Origin: JANQPX01 sp039197065
GTDB taxonomy: Bacteria > Pseudomonadota > Alphaproteobacteria > Geminicoccales > Geminicoccaceae
DNA: 64,000 nt
Reading direction: 5' to 3'
Assembly (NCBI GenBank): GCA_039197065.1
Contig: JBCCUL010000042.1
Location: 8,660-72,659 of the forward strand
Part shown: positions 41,501 through 51,179 of the stretch, piece after piece
Position numbering within the stretch: position 1 is the stretch's first letter
Layout of the letters: each line of letters starts with the position of its first letter
Notes under the pieces: generated by a model
What the model saw: only the letters and a program-made list of their open reading frames with translations
Told to the model about the DNA's origin: nothing
Database searches by the model: none
Program-made: the position numbers and the translations under genes

Positions 41501-44454
41501 GGCTCTATGTCCATACATGGCTGGTGCTGGGGTTGATCGGGGCTTTGCTGTTTGGCCTGCGGGCTTTTGGCGAAGATGCTCCGCCCGGTGCGCAAACGCG
41601 GTTCGTCGAGGTGCGTGCGGCGGGGCGGCTGCTGGCTGACAAGGCGGCGCTGGTGGATGATCCTGAATATGGTCTGGTGCTTCGTCTTCAGGATCTGGAC
41701 GAGAAGCTGCCGCCGGATCTGCCGAAGCTGATGCCCGCCCAGATTTATGGCGACCTGTTTTTGCCGATCCTCCCGATCCTGGTGAAGCATGTGCTGCTCG
41801 ACCATGAGCCCGGCGTGTTGGAATTCGTCGGCGTCAGTTACCCGGAGCGTCCGGCACGCATGGCGATCAGCGACCATGGGCGAGACTTGCAGACGCGCTT
41901 GCCGCCCCGTCCCCTGCCGGTCGCATCAGCGCCCGCTCTCGCCCTTGGCGATGGCGGTCTCGCCGCCGACCTCATCGGTTTGGACGCCCCCATCGCCCTC
42001 GCCCAATTCACTAATGCCTCGAACGCCACCCGAGGTGACGAGGTCCAGGTCAACCAGCCGTCGGCCGACGGCTGGACGCTGGAGCCCCTGGATGTCGATC
42101 TTGGCGATAAGGTCGAGTTGATACCGATCGCCTCGCCCGGGGCTGCTGTCGCCGGCGTTTTTGCAGGCGGCGTTGGCGAAGGCGCGCCTGGCGACATTAG
42201 GAGGCGGGATCCGTTCGATCTGCCGCTGCTGCAGTCCGATGAATGGCGCGAAAGTCTGACCTCGGTGATCCTGAACGGCGAGACGGTGACCGAGGGCGCT
42301 TTGACCATCCAGGGGCCGGACGACCAGTGGGCGATCCGCGTGGTCGATCTTCGGGAATGGCGCGTGATCCTCGATGAAAGCCGGATCATGACCTTCAACG
42401 GCGAGCCCTTCTATGAAGTGAACAATCTCGATGGTGCCGTGAGTTCGTTCGATGACCGGACGCTGACTCTCAAGATCACGCTGCCGGCGTCCGGCTTCGA
42501 GAGCTCGGAATTCGAAACCGCGCGTCGTTCGACCCTGCCGCCGCAATCCGGCCGCGGCGCGTTTCTGGACTATGACGCGCTGTTCCTGACCGGCGACGGC
42601 GTGCGCGAGCGCCTGGATGCCCTCCTCGAGGTCGGTGCGTTCAACGAGCATGGCGTGCTGGTCAGCGACTTCCGCGCCGGCGACCTCACCGAGGATGCGG
42701 AGCTCATCCGGCTCGAAACCTCGCTTACCAAGGACTTTCCGGACCATCGGGTGACCCTGCGCGTCGGCGATTCGGTCACCTCGTCCGGAACGCTCGGCCG
42801 TCCCGTGCGCTTTGGCGGCGTGCAGATCGCCAGCAACTTCGCGACGGATCCCAATTTCGTCACCTTCCCGCTGCCCACCATCGGCGGCCTTGCCGAACAG
42901 AATTCCGTAGCGGAAGTCTTTTTGAACAATACGGTGCGTGTCTCCGAAGAAGTGCCGGCGGGTCCGTTCGAGATCGACAACCTGCCCGTCGTCTCCGGCG
43001 CCGGCGAGGTGCAGCTGCGGGTGACCGACCTTCTGGGTCGCGAGCAGTTCCTGACGCAGAGCTACTATGTGAGCCCGCGCCTTCTTAAAGAGGGGCTTTC
43101 CGACTACTCCGTCGAACTCGGCTTCGAGCGGGAACGCTTCAACGACGCCCAGTTCGACTATGGCCGCCCGCTTCTGATCGGCAATGAGAGCTATGGCTTC
43201 ACCGAAAGCCTCACCGGCGATGTCCGAGCCGAGATCAGCGATGATCGCCAGGCCTTCGGTCTCGGCGGGGCGGCGCTTCTTGGCAGTTACGGTCTGGTGA
43301 GCGCCGGCGTGATCGGCAGTCGCGACGATGATGCGGGCGAGGGCTACGAGGCGTTCGCCGACTACGAATATCGCGGCCGCAACTTCAATCTCGGCCTGCG
43401 CACCGAATATGCCGACGAGAAGTTCCGCCCAGTCGGCCAGGATCGCGAACCGATCAAGCGCACCGACCAGGTGGCCATGGGCGTCGGCCTCGGACCCGCG
43501 GGTCGGGTGGGTGCTATTTTGATCAACACCGAGACCCGCAACGATCAGGATCGGCGCTCCGTCGTCACCAATTACAGCGTGCCGCTCGGGCCAGGCTCCT
43601 TCCTCCTGAGCGGTCTCGGCGTGATCAAACCGGATGAGGATTACGCGCTCACCGCGTCCTACTCACTGCCGCTTTCACCGGTCCGATCGATGACCGCGAC
43701 GGCGAATATTCGTGATGAAGCGAGCGGTGCGCGTTTGCAGTACAGGCGCGGGCGCGGCGGCACGGATCTGGGCGCTAGCTACCGCCTAGCCTCCGAGATC
43801 GGTGACACACCGCGCAGATTCGATGGAACCTTGCGCTATGACGCCGAACAGGCGACCGCTCAGGTGGACGCGGTCGTCGCCGACGGCGAGGTCACGGCGC
43901 GCGGCAACCTTTCCGGCTCCGTCGGTCTGATCGACGGCCGACCAGCCCTTTCCCGCCGCCTCGGCCGCGCCTTCGGCATGGTCGCTCTCCCCGGCCATCC
44001 CGACGTCACCGTCTACCTCGAAAACCGTGAAGTCGGCCGCACCGATCAGGATGGCTACCTCTTTCTCCCTCGGCTAAACCCTTATCAGGAAAACAGAATT
44101 CGGATCAAGGCAGAGGATCTGCCCCTCGATACGGAGATCGAAGCCGAGGAACTCGTCGCTGTTCCCTACAACCGCTCCGGCGTTCAGGTCGCCTTCAACG
44201 TCAAGACCAACCGCTCCGCGCTCGCCACCCTGCTCGACACCGAAGGCGCCCCGCTCCCCGCCGGCATGGAGATGGTGACCGGCGACGGCAGGCTGGAAGC
44301 CCGCGTCGCCGACCAGGGCCTGGCCTACATCAAGGGCGAGGGCGAAGGTCTCGCCGACCTCTTGAGCAAGCCCGGTCTTCCCCCCTATCGCTGTCCGCTG
44401 CCGGCCATGCCGACCGAGCCCATGGCAAGCCTTGGAGAAATCCGATGCGAGTGA
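41497..44454 (+). CDS. Outer-membrane pilus usher, FimD/CsuD type, with N-terminal extension
   Basis: 985 aa, about 150 longer than the 800-840 usual for Csu ushers. The recognisable N domain, which recruits chaperone-subunit complexes, starts near residue 250 (SVILNGETVTEGALTI). Before it, residues 35-115 (VEVRAAGRLL, GLVLRLQDLDEKLP) look like a second, diverged copy of that domain. The beta-barrel follows, with FEIDNLPVVSGAGEVQL near its start. C-terminal domains include MVALPGHPDVTVYLENREVG and VAFNVKTNRSALATLLD. It overlaps the small ORF upstream and the SCPU gene downstream (10 bp). Confidence 0.88.
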   Translation: MRLYVHTWLVLGLIGALLFGLRAFGEDAPPGAQTRFVEVRAAGRLLADKAALVDDPEYGLVLRLQDLDEKLPPDLPKLMPAQIYGDLFLPILPILVKHVLLDHEPGVLEFVGVSYPERPARMAISDHGRDLQTRLPPRPLPVASAPALALGDGGLAADLIGLDAPIALAQFTNASNATRGDEVQVNQPSADGWTLEPLDVDLGDKVELIPIASPGAAVAGVFAGGVGEGAPGDIRRRDPFDLPLLQSDEWRESLTSVILNGETVTEGALTIQGPDDQWAIRVVDLREWRVILDESRIMTFNGEPFYEVNNLDGAVSSFDDRTLTLKITLPASGFESSEFETARRSTLPPQSGRGAFLDYDALFLTGDGVRERLDALLEVGAFNEHGVLVSDFRAGDLTEDAELIRLETSLTKDFPDHRVTLRVGDSVTSSGTLGRPVRFGGVQIASNFATDPNFVTFPLPTIGGLAEQNSVAEVFLNNTVRVSEEVPAGPFEIDNLPVVSGAGEVQLRVTDLLGREQFLTQSYYVSPRLLKEGLSDYSVELGFERERFNDAQFDYGRPLLIGNESYGFTESLTGDVRAEISDDRQAFGLGGAALLGSYGLVSAGVIGSRDDDAGEGYEAFADYEYRGRNFNLGLRTEYADEKFRPVGQDREPIKRTDQVAMGVGLGPAGRVGAILINTETRNDQDRRSVVTNYSVPLGPGSFLLSGLGVIKPDEDYALTASYSLPLSPVRSMTATANIRDEASGARLQYRRGRGGTDLGASYRLASEIGDTPRRFDGTLRYDAEQATAQVDAVVADGEVTARGNLSGSVGLIDGRPALSRRLGRAFGMVALPGHPDVTVYLENREVGRTDQDGYLFLPRLNPYQENRIRIKAEDLPLDTEIEAEELVAVPYNRSGVQVAFNVKTNRSALATLLDTEGAPLPAGMEMVTGDGRLEARVADQGLAYIKGEGEGLADLLSKPGLPPYRCPLPAMPTEPMASLGEIRCE

Positions 44455-44930
44455 TCCGATTTTGCCCTAATTTCCAACATGTTATGCGCTTGACGCTGTG
44501 CCTCTTAACTCTCCTGGTGATGATGCAAATCAGCGCTCCGGCCGTGGCCGGCGAGTGTGATGCTTCGGTTTCGCTGGTCGACTTCGGCAGGCTCGATCTA
44601 GAGCGCGGCGGTCAGGTCAGCGGTGAGGTGATCGTCATCTGCGATCAGCCGGGCCAGTTCAGCGTGGCGCTCTCATCCGGTATCGGCAGCTATCGTCTCC
44701 GCAAGATGCGCGGCGCAGACGGCACCGAGCTCAAATACAACCTGTTCGTCGATCCCGGGCGGCGCAGTATCTGGGGTGATGGGGTTTCCGAGGGAACCCG
44801 GACGATCCGTGGCGAAAGCGATGGCAGAAAGCCGTTGATCATTCCCGTCTACGGCATCGTGCCACCGAACCAGTCGGTGCTGACGGGCCCCTATAGCGAC
44901 AATTTGCTTGTGACGGTCGAGCGTTTGTAA
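44445..44930 (+). CDS. SCPU-domain protein 3, possible tip subunit
   Basis: 161 aa. The signal peptide ends near APAVAGECDASV. The SCPU pattern is seen in VSLVDFGRLDLERGG, VICDQPGQFSV and PYSDNLLVTVERL. It overlaps the usher end by 10 bp, so it is coupled to it. In Csu loci the gene after the usher encodes the tip adhesin CsuE, but that protein has two domains. This one has a single domain, so tip function is only plausible. Confidence 0.78.
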   Translation: MRVIRFCPNFQHVMRLTLCLLTLLVMMQISAPAVAGECDASVSLVDFGRLDLERGGQVSGEVIVICDQPGQFSVALSSGIGSYRLRKMRGADGTELKYNLFVDPGRRSIWGDGVSEGTRTIRGESDGRKPLIIPVYGIVPPNQSVLTGPYSDNLLVTVERL

Positions 44931-45067
44931 TATTGATGAACGTTCATTATTGATAATAACTCTTTAGCAAGAAAAATAAGTTTGTATTCATCGATCAAGC
45001 TTAAGTTGATATCGTTGAATTGATTGTCGGTGAAATCACCTTTTTGCTTGAGCGGGGTTTTGTTGTC

Positions 45068-45418
45068 ATGGTTTTTTTACGTTCCGTCTCCTTGGTGGCT
45101 GTCTTTTTCATCGGCATCGCCCTTGCTCTACCGCTTAAGGCCCAGACCGTGGCAACCCTCAATGTCAGCGCCCGCGTGGTCGAAGAGTGCACGGTTAGGA
45201 GCAAGCGCGAACTCTTCAGGCTGGCGCGCAGGCTCAATGACGCCAGCATCATCGCACGATGCTCGAAAGGCGTGGTCAGCCGGGTGAATACGAGGGTCGT
45301 GACGGTCCCAAACCTCCAGCCATCCGTTGTTCCGATCTCCAGAACCACCAGCAGAACGGTCAAGCGGACGAACTCAGCCGGCAATATCGATGTCATGCTC
45401 GTCACTGTGAGCTATTAA
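45068..45418 (+). CDS. Small secreted SCPU-like protein, domain much reduced
   Basis: 116 aa from the ATG at 45068. A start at 45020 would add a poor signal. The signal peptide ends near ALPLKAQTVA. Then comes a pilin-like first strand, VATLNVSARVVEECTV, a highly basic middle (VRSKRELFRLARRLND) and a pilin-like end (GNIDVMLVTVSY). The central half of a normal SCPU domain is missing. It may be a decayed pilin or a specialised minor subunit. The AT-rich stretch before it (44931-45019) may hold its promoter. Confidence 0.55.
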   Translation: MVFLRSVSLVAVFFIGIALALPLKAQTVATLNVSARVVEECTVRSKRELFRLARRLNDASIIARCSKGVVSRVNTRVVTVPNLQPSVVPISRTTSRTVKRTNSAGNIDVMLVTVSY

Positions 45419-45538
45419 TCTGACGCCCGAAAACTGTTAAATATCGCTGGTGTAAGTGCATATTGCGTTCGGATTTTGCTTGATTGTTGATAGTTAGCGT
45501 TTCTATGCTACCCATAGTTTTGTTTTTGCTTAGGGAGC

Positions 45539-46555
45539 ATGCTGGCGATGGTGTTGTTTCGACGCTGTTATGGTCGTTATCTGGCCCTGGCGCTCCTGTC
45601 GTGGGGCGTCTGTGCTGCGGGAGCAATGCCAGCTGCCTTGGCTGCCGATGATCCCGCCTTCGCTGCCTGGGTCAAAGACCTTGAAGAGGATGCGCGGGCA
45701 GCTGGCATCTCTGAGAAAACCATCGAAGAGGCGCTTGGCGACTTAGCTTTGGCGCCGGATGTTGTCGAACTCGATCGAAAGCAGCCTGAGACCCGCCAGA
45801 CCTTCGAGCAGTATCGAAGCCGCGTGCTCTCCGAAAGCCGGGTGAAGAAGGGGCGAAAGCTCCTTAAGGAACACCGGGACCTCCTGAACAAGATTGCCGC
45901 CGAATACAAGGTGCAACCGCGCTTTATCATCTCGCTTTGGGGCATCGAGACCAGCTATGGCGCTTTTCTCGGCGGACATCATGTCATCCAGGCGCTGGCC
46001 ACACTCGCCTATGACGGCCGGCGCGCCGACCTGTTCCGCCGCGAGCTGATTTCAGCGCTGCGCATCATCGATCGCGGCGATATCGACGTCGATGATATGA
46101 AAGGCTCCTGGGCCGGGGCCATGGGGCAGTGCCAGTTCATGCCATCGAGCTTTCTACGCTACGCCGTGGACTATGACGGCGATGGCAAGCGAGACATCTG
46201 GAACACGCTGCCGGACGTTTTCGCCTCGATTGCCAATTATCTTGCGCAATCAGGTTGGGACGACAAATACACCTGGGGGCGGCCGGTAAGATTGGCGTCG
46301 GCGGAGAAAACGCCTGCACGCAAGAGTGGGCTGAAAGTTGTTAAGTCTCTGCCGGAATGGCAGTCGCTCGGGGTGAGGCGGGAAAATGGTCGGAGCCTGC
46401 CGGCCGTGGCTCTGAACGCCTCTCTTCTTCAGACCGACGATGGTGAAGGCCCTGCCTACCTCGTCTATGATAACTTTCGGGTCTTGATGGTCTGGAACAG
46501 ATCGACCTATTTTGCCCTCACGGTCAGTGAACTGTCCGATCTCATCAACCGCTGA
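45539..46555 (+). CDS. Lytic murein transglycosylase, MltB type
   Basis: 338 aa, with GGGAG before the ATG. The signal peptide ends near AMPAALAADD. Conserved MltB motifs are FAAWVKDLEEDARAAGIS, the catalytic Glu in IISLWGIETSYG, GSWAGAMGQCQFMPSSFLRY and YDGDGKRDIWNT. Absence of a lipobox Cys suggests a soluble periplasmic form. It cuts peptidoglycan glycan strands. It is 82 bp upstream of the carboxypeptidase gene, and both act on the cell wall. Confidence 0.9.
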   Translation: MLAMVLFRRCYGRYLALALLSWGVCAAGAMPAALAADDPAFAAWVKDLEEDARAAGISEKTIEEALGDLALAPDVVELDRKQPETRQTFEQYRSRVLSESRVKKGRKLLKEHRDLLNKIAAEYKVQPRFIISLWGIETSYGAFLGGHHVIQALATLAYDGRRADLFRRELISALRIIDRGDIDVDDMKGSWAGAMGQCQFMPSSFLRYAVDYDGDGKRDIWNTLPDVFASIANYLAQSGWDDKYTWGRPVRLASAEKTPARKSGLKVVKSLPEWQSLGVRRENGRSLPAVALNASLLQTDDGEGPAYLVYDNFRVLMVWNRSTYFALTVSELSDLINR

Positions 46556-46637
46556 CCCCATCATCCTGATCAGGTTTAGCGATTGCGAACTGCTCCAGGC
46601 TCGGTTCAATAGCAAGACCCTCTCCGTTGGCGACTTC

Positions 46638-47786
46638 ATGAACTCACGTTTCTTGTCATTGCTGCTCGTTCTCTTTTCGGTCTTCTATGCGGCAGCCGCG
46701 ACCCCTTTGAAGGCGGAAGACGTCTTTGAAACCGATGCCAAGGCGGCACTGCTGATCGATCTGGAAACGAATCAGGTGCTGTTCGAGAAGAACGCCGACC
46801 AACAGATCCCACCGGCCTCCATGAGCAAGCTGATGACCGCCTATATGGTCCTGGAGCAGCTTAAGGACGGCCGCCTCAAGATGGACGACACGCTGCCGAT
46901 CAGCGAGAAGGCCTGGAAAAAAGGCGGCTCGAAGATGTTCGTCGAGGTCGGCAAGCGGGCGCGTATCGACGATCTCCTGCGGGGTATCATCGTTCTTTCC
47001 GGCAATGATGCCTGTATCGTGGTCGCCGAGGGGTTGGCGGGCAGCGAGGAGAACTTTGCGCGCGATATGACTTTGAAAGGTCGGGAGATCGGTCTCACCA
47101 ACAGCGTGTTCAAGAACGCCAGCGGCTGGCCGGACCCCGGCCACGTCATGACCGCGCGCGATCTGGCGACGCTTGCCCGCCGGCTAATCGAGGATTTTCC
47201 TGAATATTACGACATCTTCTCCGAGCGCGATTTTGAGTATAGCGATATTCGACAACCCAATCGCAATCTGCTCCTCGGGCGGGTGCCCGGCGTCGATGGT
47301 CTCAAGACCGGCCATACCCAGGAGGCTGGCTATGGCCTGGTGGCCTCCGCAATTCGCGATGGTCGGCGGCTGATCTCGGTCGCCGTCGGGCTGGACAGTG
47401 CGCAAGCGCGCGCGCTCGAGAACGAACGGCTGCTCGAATATGGCTTTCGCCGCTTTCGCAATTACGCCCTTATGACCAAAGGACAGGCGATCGAACATGC
47501 GAGCGTCTGGCTCGGGCGTGAGCCGACGGTGCCGTTGATCGTCGATCAGGACGTCAAGATTTCCATGTCCGACGAGGCGAGGCGCTCCCTTAAAGTCAAG
47601 CTCACTTACGAAACGCCTGTCCCAGCGCCCATAGCGGCTGGCGATCGCGTTGCGAGCCTTCGCATCGAGGCGCCCGGCCTTGCCGTTCAGGAAGTGCCGG
47701 TCTTCGCCGGCGGCGACGTCGGCAAAGCGGATTTCGTCGGACGGGTGACCGGCGCGCTGGAATATCTTATCTTCGGTCCCTCCTGA
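46638..47786 (+). CDS. D-alanyl-D-alanine carboxypeptidase, PBP5/6 (DacA) type
   Basis: 382 aa from the ATG at 46638, which begins a signal peptide (FLSLLLVLFSVFYAAAATPLKA). The longer open frame overlaps the upstream gene. Penicillin-binding motifs are SxxK in PASMSKLM, SxN in VLSGNDAC and KTG in DGLKTGHTQ. The C-terminal PBP5 domain (VKLTYETPVPAPIAAGD) precedes an amphipathic end that would dock on the membrane. It removes the terminal D-Ala from peptidoglycan stem peptides. Confidence 0.9.
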   Translation: MNSRFLSLLLVLFSVFYAAAATPLKAEDVFETDAKAALLIDLETNQVLFEKNADQQIPPASMSKLMTAYMVLEQLKDGRLKMDDTLPISEKAWKKGGSKMFVEVGKRARIDDLLRGIIVLSGNDACIVVAEGLAGSEENFARDMTLKGREIGLTNSVFKNASGWPDPGHVMTARDLATLARRLIEDFPEYYDIFSERDFEYSDIRQPNRNLLLGRVPGVDGLKTGHTQEAGYGLVASAIRDGRRLISVAVGLDSAQARALENERLLEYGFRRFRNYALMTKGQAIEHASVWLGREPTVPLIVDQDVKISMSDEARRSLKVKLTYETPVPAPIAAGDRVASLRIEAPGLAVQEVPVFAGGDVGKADFVGRVTGALEYLIFGPS

Positions 47787-47817
47787 TTTTTCTCGAACGG
47801 GATGGCCGACAATCGAC

Positions 47818-48468
47818 ATGACCGAACTTGGCCGGCTGATCACCTTTGAGGGTGGTGAAGGTGCTGGCAAATCCACGCAGATCCGTCACCTCGGAGCGAT
47901 GCTCGCCGGGGCCGGCCTCGAGGTCGTCAACACCCGCGAGCCAGGCGGCACGGAAGGAGCGGAAGCGATCCGCTCGCTGGTGACCGAGGGATCGGCCGAC
48001 CGTTGGTCGCCGCTTACCGAGACCCTTTTGTTTCTCGCCGCGCGTCAGGACCATGTCGAGCGTCTGATCCAGCCCGCCCTCGCTGCAGGCCGCTGGGTTC
48101 TGTGCGATCGCTTCATCGATTCCACCCGCGTTTATCAGGGGCTCGCCGGGACCCTCGGGCTTGATCTGATCGACCGGCTGCATCTGACCATCTTCGATGA
48201 CCTCAAGCCTGATCTGACCCTGCTGCTGGACCTGCCCGTCGAAACCGGCCTCGCGAGGCGACAGGCCGCCGGCGAGGCGAACCGTTTCGAGAAGAAGGTC
48301 ACGGATTTTCATGAGGCCGTGCGTGCCGGCTTCCTTGATCTTGCCAGGGGTGAGCCCAAGCGCTTTTCAATCATCGACGCGGCATTGTCCGAAGATGAGG
48401 TGGCCGCTGCGATCGAAGATATCGTCACCAGCCGATTTGCCCGCGATCTCAAGGTCAAGGTGGCCTGA
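47818..48468 (+). CDS. tmk: Thymidylate kinase
   Basis: 216 aa. The P-loop is FEGGEGAGKSTQI. The dTMP-binding segment is NTREPGGTEG, and CDRFIDSTRVYQG carries the DR motif. The LID region is ARRQAAGEANRFE. It phosphorylates dTMP to dTDP for DNA synthesis. It overlaps holB by one base, the common tmk-holB arrangement. Confidence 0.95.
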   Translation: MTELGRLITFEGGEGAGKSTQIRHLGAMLAGAGLEVVNTREPGGTEGAEAIRSLVTEGSADRWSPLTETLLFLAARQDHVERLIQPALAAGRWVLCDRFIDSTRVYQGLAGTLGLDLIDRLHLTIFDDLKPDLTLLLDLPVETGLARRQAAGEANRFEKKVTDFHEAVRAGFLDLARGEPKRFSIIDAALSEDEVAAAIEDIVTSRFARDLKVKVA

Positions 48469-49586
48469 TGTCGGAGAGTATCTCACCGCCGGATCCCGCC
48501 GCCAATCCCGATCTCCTCGGTCATGATCAGGCGATCGGCACCCTCGAGCAGGCACTGTCTTCCGGCCGGCTACATCATGGTTGGCTGATCCACGGCCGGC
48601 GCGGGATCGGCAAGGCGACGCTCGCCTTTCGTTTCGCACGCACGTTGCTGGCGGGGGGCACGAGCCGTGCCGGGCTTCACTTGGAGCCCGATCATCCCGT
48701 CTTTACCCAGGTGGCCGGCGGCCATCATCCTGACCTTACGGTGATCGAAGCCGAGCGCGATCCCAAGACCGGGAAGGTGAAGCCCGGCATTCCTGTCGAT
48801 CGGGTGCGCGAAGCGACCGCGAAACTGCATACCACGTCGGCGATCTCCGAGCGCCGGGTGCTGATCGTCGACGGGGCGGAACAGCTCAATCGCAACGCCG
48901 CCAACGCGCTCTTGAAGCCACTTGAGGAACCGCCGCCTGGCGCAGTCTTGATCCTTGTGACGCACCGGCCCGGCAGGGTCGCGGCAACGCTTCGGTCCCG
49001 TTGCGCCAAGCTGCCGATGAGCGGCCTTGATGAGCCGATGCTTGGCGATCTCCTGACCCGCTATGCGCCGGATCTTGCCGCTGGCGCCCGAGCGCCGATC
49101 ATCGCCATGGCGAGAGGCAGCATCGGACGAGCCCTGGAACTCGCATCCGGCGAATGGCTCGATACCTATCGAAAGGTCCTGACCACGCTTGCCGCCGATC
49201 CCAAAGATCCGCTGGCGATCGACGATCTCGCCTCCACACTTGCAAAATGGAGCGCCAAAGACGGATTCCCCGCGGTCATGGATCTGATCCAGACCGTCTT
49301 CGGCCGCATCCTCGCCGCTGCAACCGACCGCCTCGACGTTCCCTTGTTCAGCGATGAGCTGGAAGCCGTGAAGCGTCTGGCGGCTCGCCAGGGACTTGAT
49401 CGGTGGGGGGGCTTGTGGGAGAAGATCGGCCGGCTGTCGGCGGCTGTCGACGGCGTCAATCTCGATCACGCACAAGCGCTCGCTCAGATCCTCTCGGCCA
49501 TGGCCGATCCGCCGGAACCGGCCTTGCCGTTTTCGCTGCCGACATCATCTCTGGGGGGCGACTTGCTGGGCAACAGCCCCACTTAG
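48468..49586 (+). CDS. holB: DNA polymerase III subunit delta prime
   Basis: 372 aa. The AAA+ P-loop-like segment is LIHGRRGIGKATLAF. The Walker B-like strand is RVLIVDGAEQLNRNAANALL, followed by KPLEEPPPGAVLILVTH and the SRC motif in LRSRCAKLPM. The zinc Cys cluster of E. coli delta prime is not evident, which is usual in alphaproteobacteria. It is part of the clamp loader. The gene lies between tmk and metG with 9 bp to metG. Confidence 0.9.
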   Translation: MSESISPPDPAANPDLLGHDQAIGTLEQALSSGRLHHGWLIHGRRGIGKATLAFRFARTLLAGGTSRAGLHLEPDHPVFTQVAGGHHPDLTVIEAERDPKTGKVKPGIPVDRVREATAKLHTTSAISERRVLIVDGAEQLNRNAANALLKPLEEPPPGAVLILVTHRPGRVAATLRSRCAKLPMSGLDEPMLGDLLTRYAPDLAAGARAPIIAMARGSIGRALELASGEWLDTYRKVLTTLAADPKDPLAIDDLASTLAKWSAKDGFPAVMDLIQTVFGRILAAATDRLDVPLFSDELEAVKRLAARQGLDRWGGLWEKIGRLSAAVDGVNLDHAQALAQILSAMADPPEPALPFSLPTSSLGGDLLGNSPT

Positions 49587-49595
49587 GAGACCGTC

Positions 49596-51179
49596 ATGTC
49601 CTCGGCCGACCGTTTTTACGTCACAACGCCGATCTATTACGTCAATGACGTGCCGCATATCGGCCACGCCTACACGACGATCGCCTGCGATGCCATGGCG
49701 CGCTTCGCCAAACTGGACGGCAAGGCCGTGCATTTCCTGACCGGCACCGACGAGCATGGCCAAAAGGTCGAGAAGGCGGCCAGGGACCGTGGGATCGAGC
49801 CGCAGGCGTTCACCGATGAGCTTTCCGAGCGTTTCCGCGATCTCGTCAAGCATATGAACATCACCAACGACGACTTCATTCGCACCACGGAGGAACGGCA
49901 CAAGCGCGCCGTGCAGGACCTCTGGAAGAAGCTGGTCGACGCCGGCGACATCTATCTCGGCGGCTATGCCGGCTGGTATGCGGTGCGCGACGAGGCCTTC
50001 TACACCGAAAGCGAACTGGTGGACGGCAAGGCGCCGACCGGCGCCCCCGTAGAGTGGGTCGAGGAGCCCAGCTACTTCTTCAAGCTGTCGGCATGGCAGG
50101 AGAAGCTCCTGGCCTTTTACGAAGAGAATCCGGACTTTATCGCGCCAGCCAGCCGGCGGAACGAGGTGATCAGCTTCGTCAAATCAGGCCTGCACGACCT
50201 CTCGATCTCGCGGGCCAGCTTCTCCTGGGGAATCCCGGTGCCGAACGATCCGGCTCACGTGATGTATGTCTGGCTGGATGCGCTCACCAACTACATGACG
50301 GCGCTCGGCTACCCGGATGCAGGTTCGGATACTTATAGGGAGTTTTGGCCTGAGGCTGTGCACATCATCGGCAAGGACATTCTCCGTTTCCATGCCGTTT
50401 ACTGGCCTGCTTTTCTATTGGCAGCCGGCCTCCGGCCGCCAAAGCGCGTCTTCGCCCATGGCTGGTGGACGATCGAGGGCGAGAAGATGTCGAAATCCCT
50501 CGGCAACGCGCTCGATCCCTATGAGCTGATCGACACTTACGGGCTGGACCAGCTCCGCTACTTCCTCTTGCGCGAAGTGCCCTTCGGCAATGACGGCGAC
50601 TTTTCGCGCACCGCCATGATCAACCGCATCAACGCCGATCTCGCCAACGACTACGGCAATCTCTGCCAGCGCGTCCTCTCCATGATCGCCAAAAACTGTG
50701 GGGGGGAGGCCCCCCGGCCTCGACTTGGCTCTGAGACTGAAGACGACAAGGCGCTCGACCAGGCGGTTGAGGCGCTCTTGGGCACTGTTCGGGAGCATAT
50801 GGAGAAGCAGGCGCTCAATAAGGCTTTGGAGGCGGTTTTCGATGTGGTCGCGGCGGCCAATCGCTATGTCGGCGTGCAGGAACCCTGGGCGCTCAAGAAG
50901 ACCGATCCGCAGCGCATGGGCGAGGTGCTTTATAACCTCGCCGAGACCATCCGCAGACTGGCGCTCTTGACTCAGGCTTTCATGCCCGAGGCCTCTGCGA
51001 AGATTCTCGATCAGTTGGCCATTCCCGCCGAGCGTCGCACGCTCGACTTCTATCCAAGCGAGCGCGGACGGATGGAGCCAGGAACGGCGCTGCCGAAACC
51101 GGCAGGCGTTTTTCCGCGATACATTGAAGTTGGACAGGCCAGCGAAACAAACACGGCGTTACCGATACATGCTCGTTGA
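49596..51179 (+). CDS. metG: Methionyl-tRNA synthetase
   Basis: 527 aa. The HIGH motif is in VNDVPHIGHAYTT and the KMSKS motif in GEKMSKSLGN. The connective peptide lacks the zinc-binding Cys knuckles (GWYAVRDEAFYTESEL), which fits the shorter MetG2-like type. There is no C-terminal tRNA-binding domain. It charges tRNA-Met in the cytoplasm. The 3' end overlaps the tatD start by 11 bp. Confidence 0.95.
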   Translation: MSSADRFYVTTPIYYVNDVPHIGHAYTTIACDAMARFAKLDGKAVHFLTGTDEHGQKVEKAARDRGIEPQAFTDELSERFRDLVKHMNITNDDFIRTTEERHKRAVQDLWKKLVDAGDIYLGGYAGWYAVRDEAFYTESELVDGKAPTGAPVEWVEEPSYFFKLSAWQEKLLAFYEENPDFIAPASRRNEVISFVKSGLHDLSISRASFSWGIPVPNDPAHVMYVWLDALTNYMTALGYPDAGSDTYREFWPEAVHIIGKDILRFHAVYWPAFLLAAGLRPPKRVFAHGWWTIEGEKMSKSLGNALDPYELIDTYGLDQLRYFLLREVPFGNDGDFSRTAMINRINADLANDYGNLCQRVLSMIAKNCGGEAPRPRLGSETEDDKALDQAVEALLGTVREHMEKQALNKALEAVFDVVAAANRYVGVQEPWALKKTDPQRMGEVLYNLAETIRRLALLTQAFMPEASAKILDQLAIPAERRTLDFYPSERGRMEPGTALPKPAGVFPRYIEVGQASETNTALPIHAR

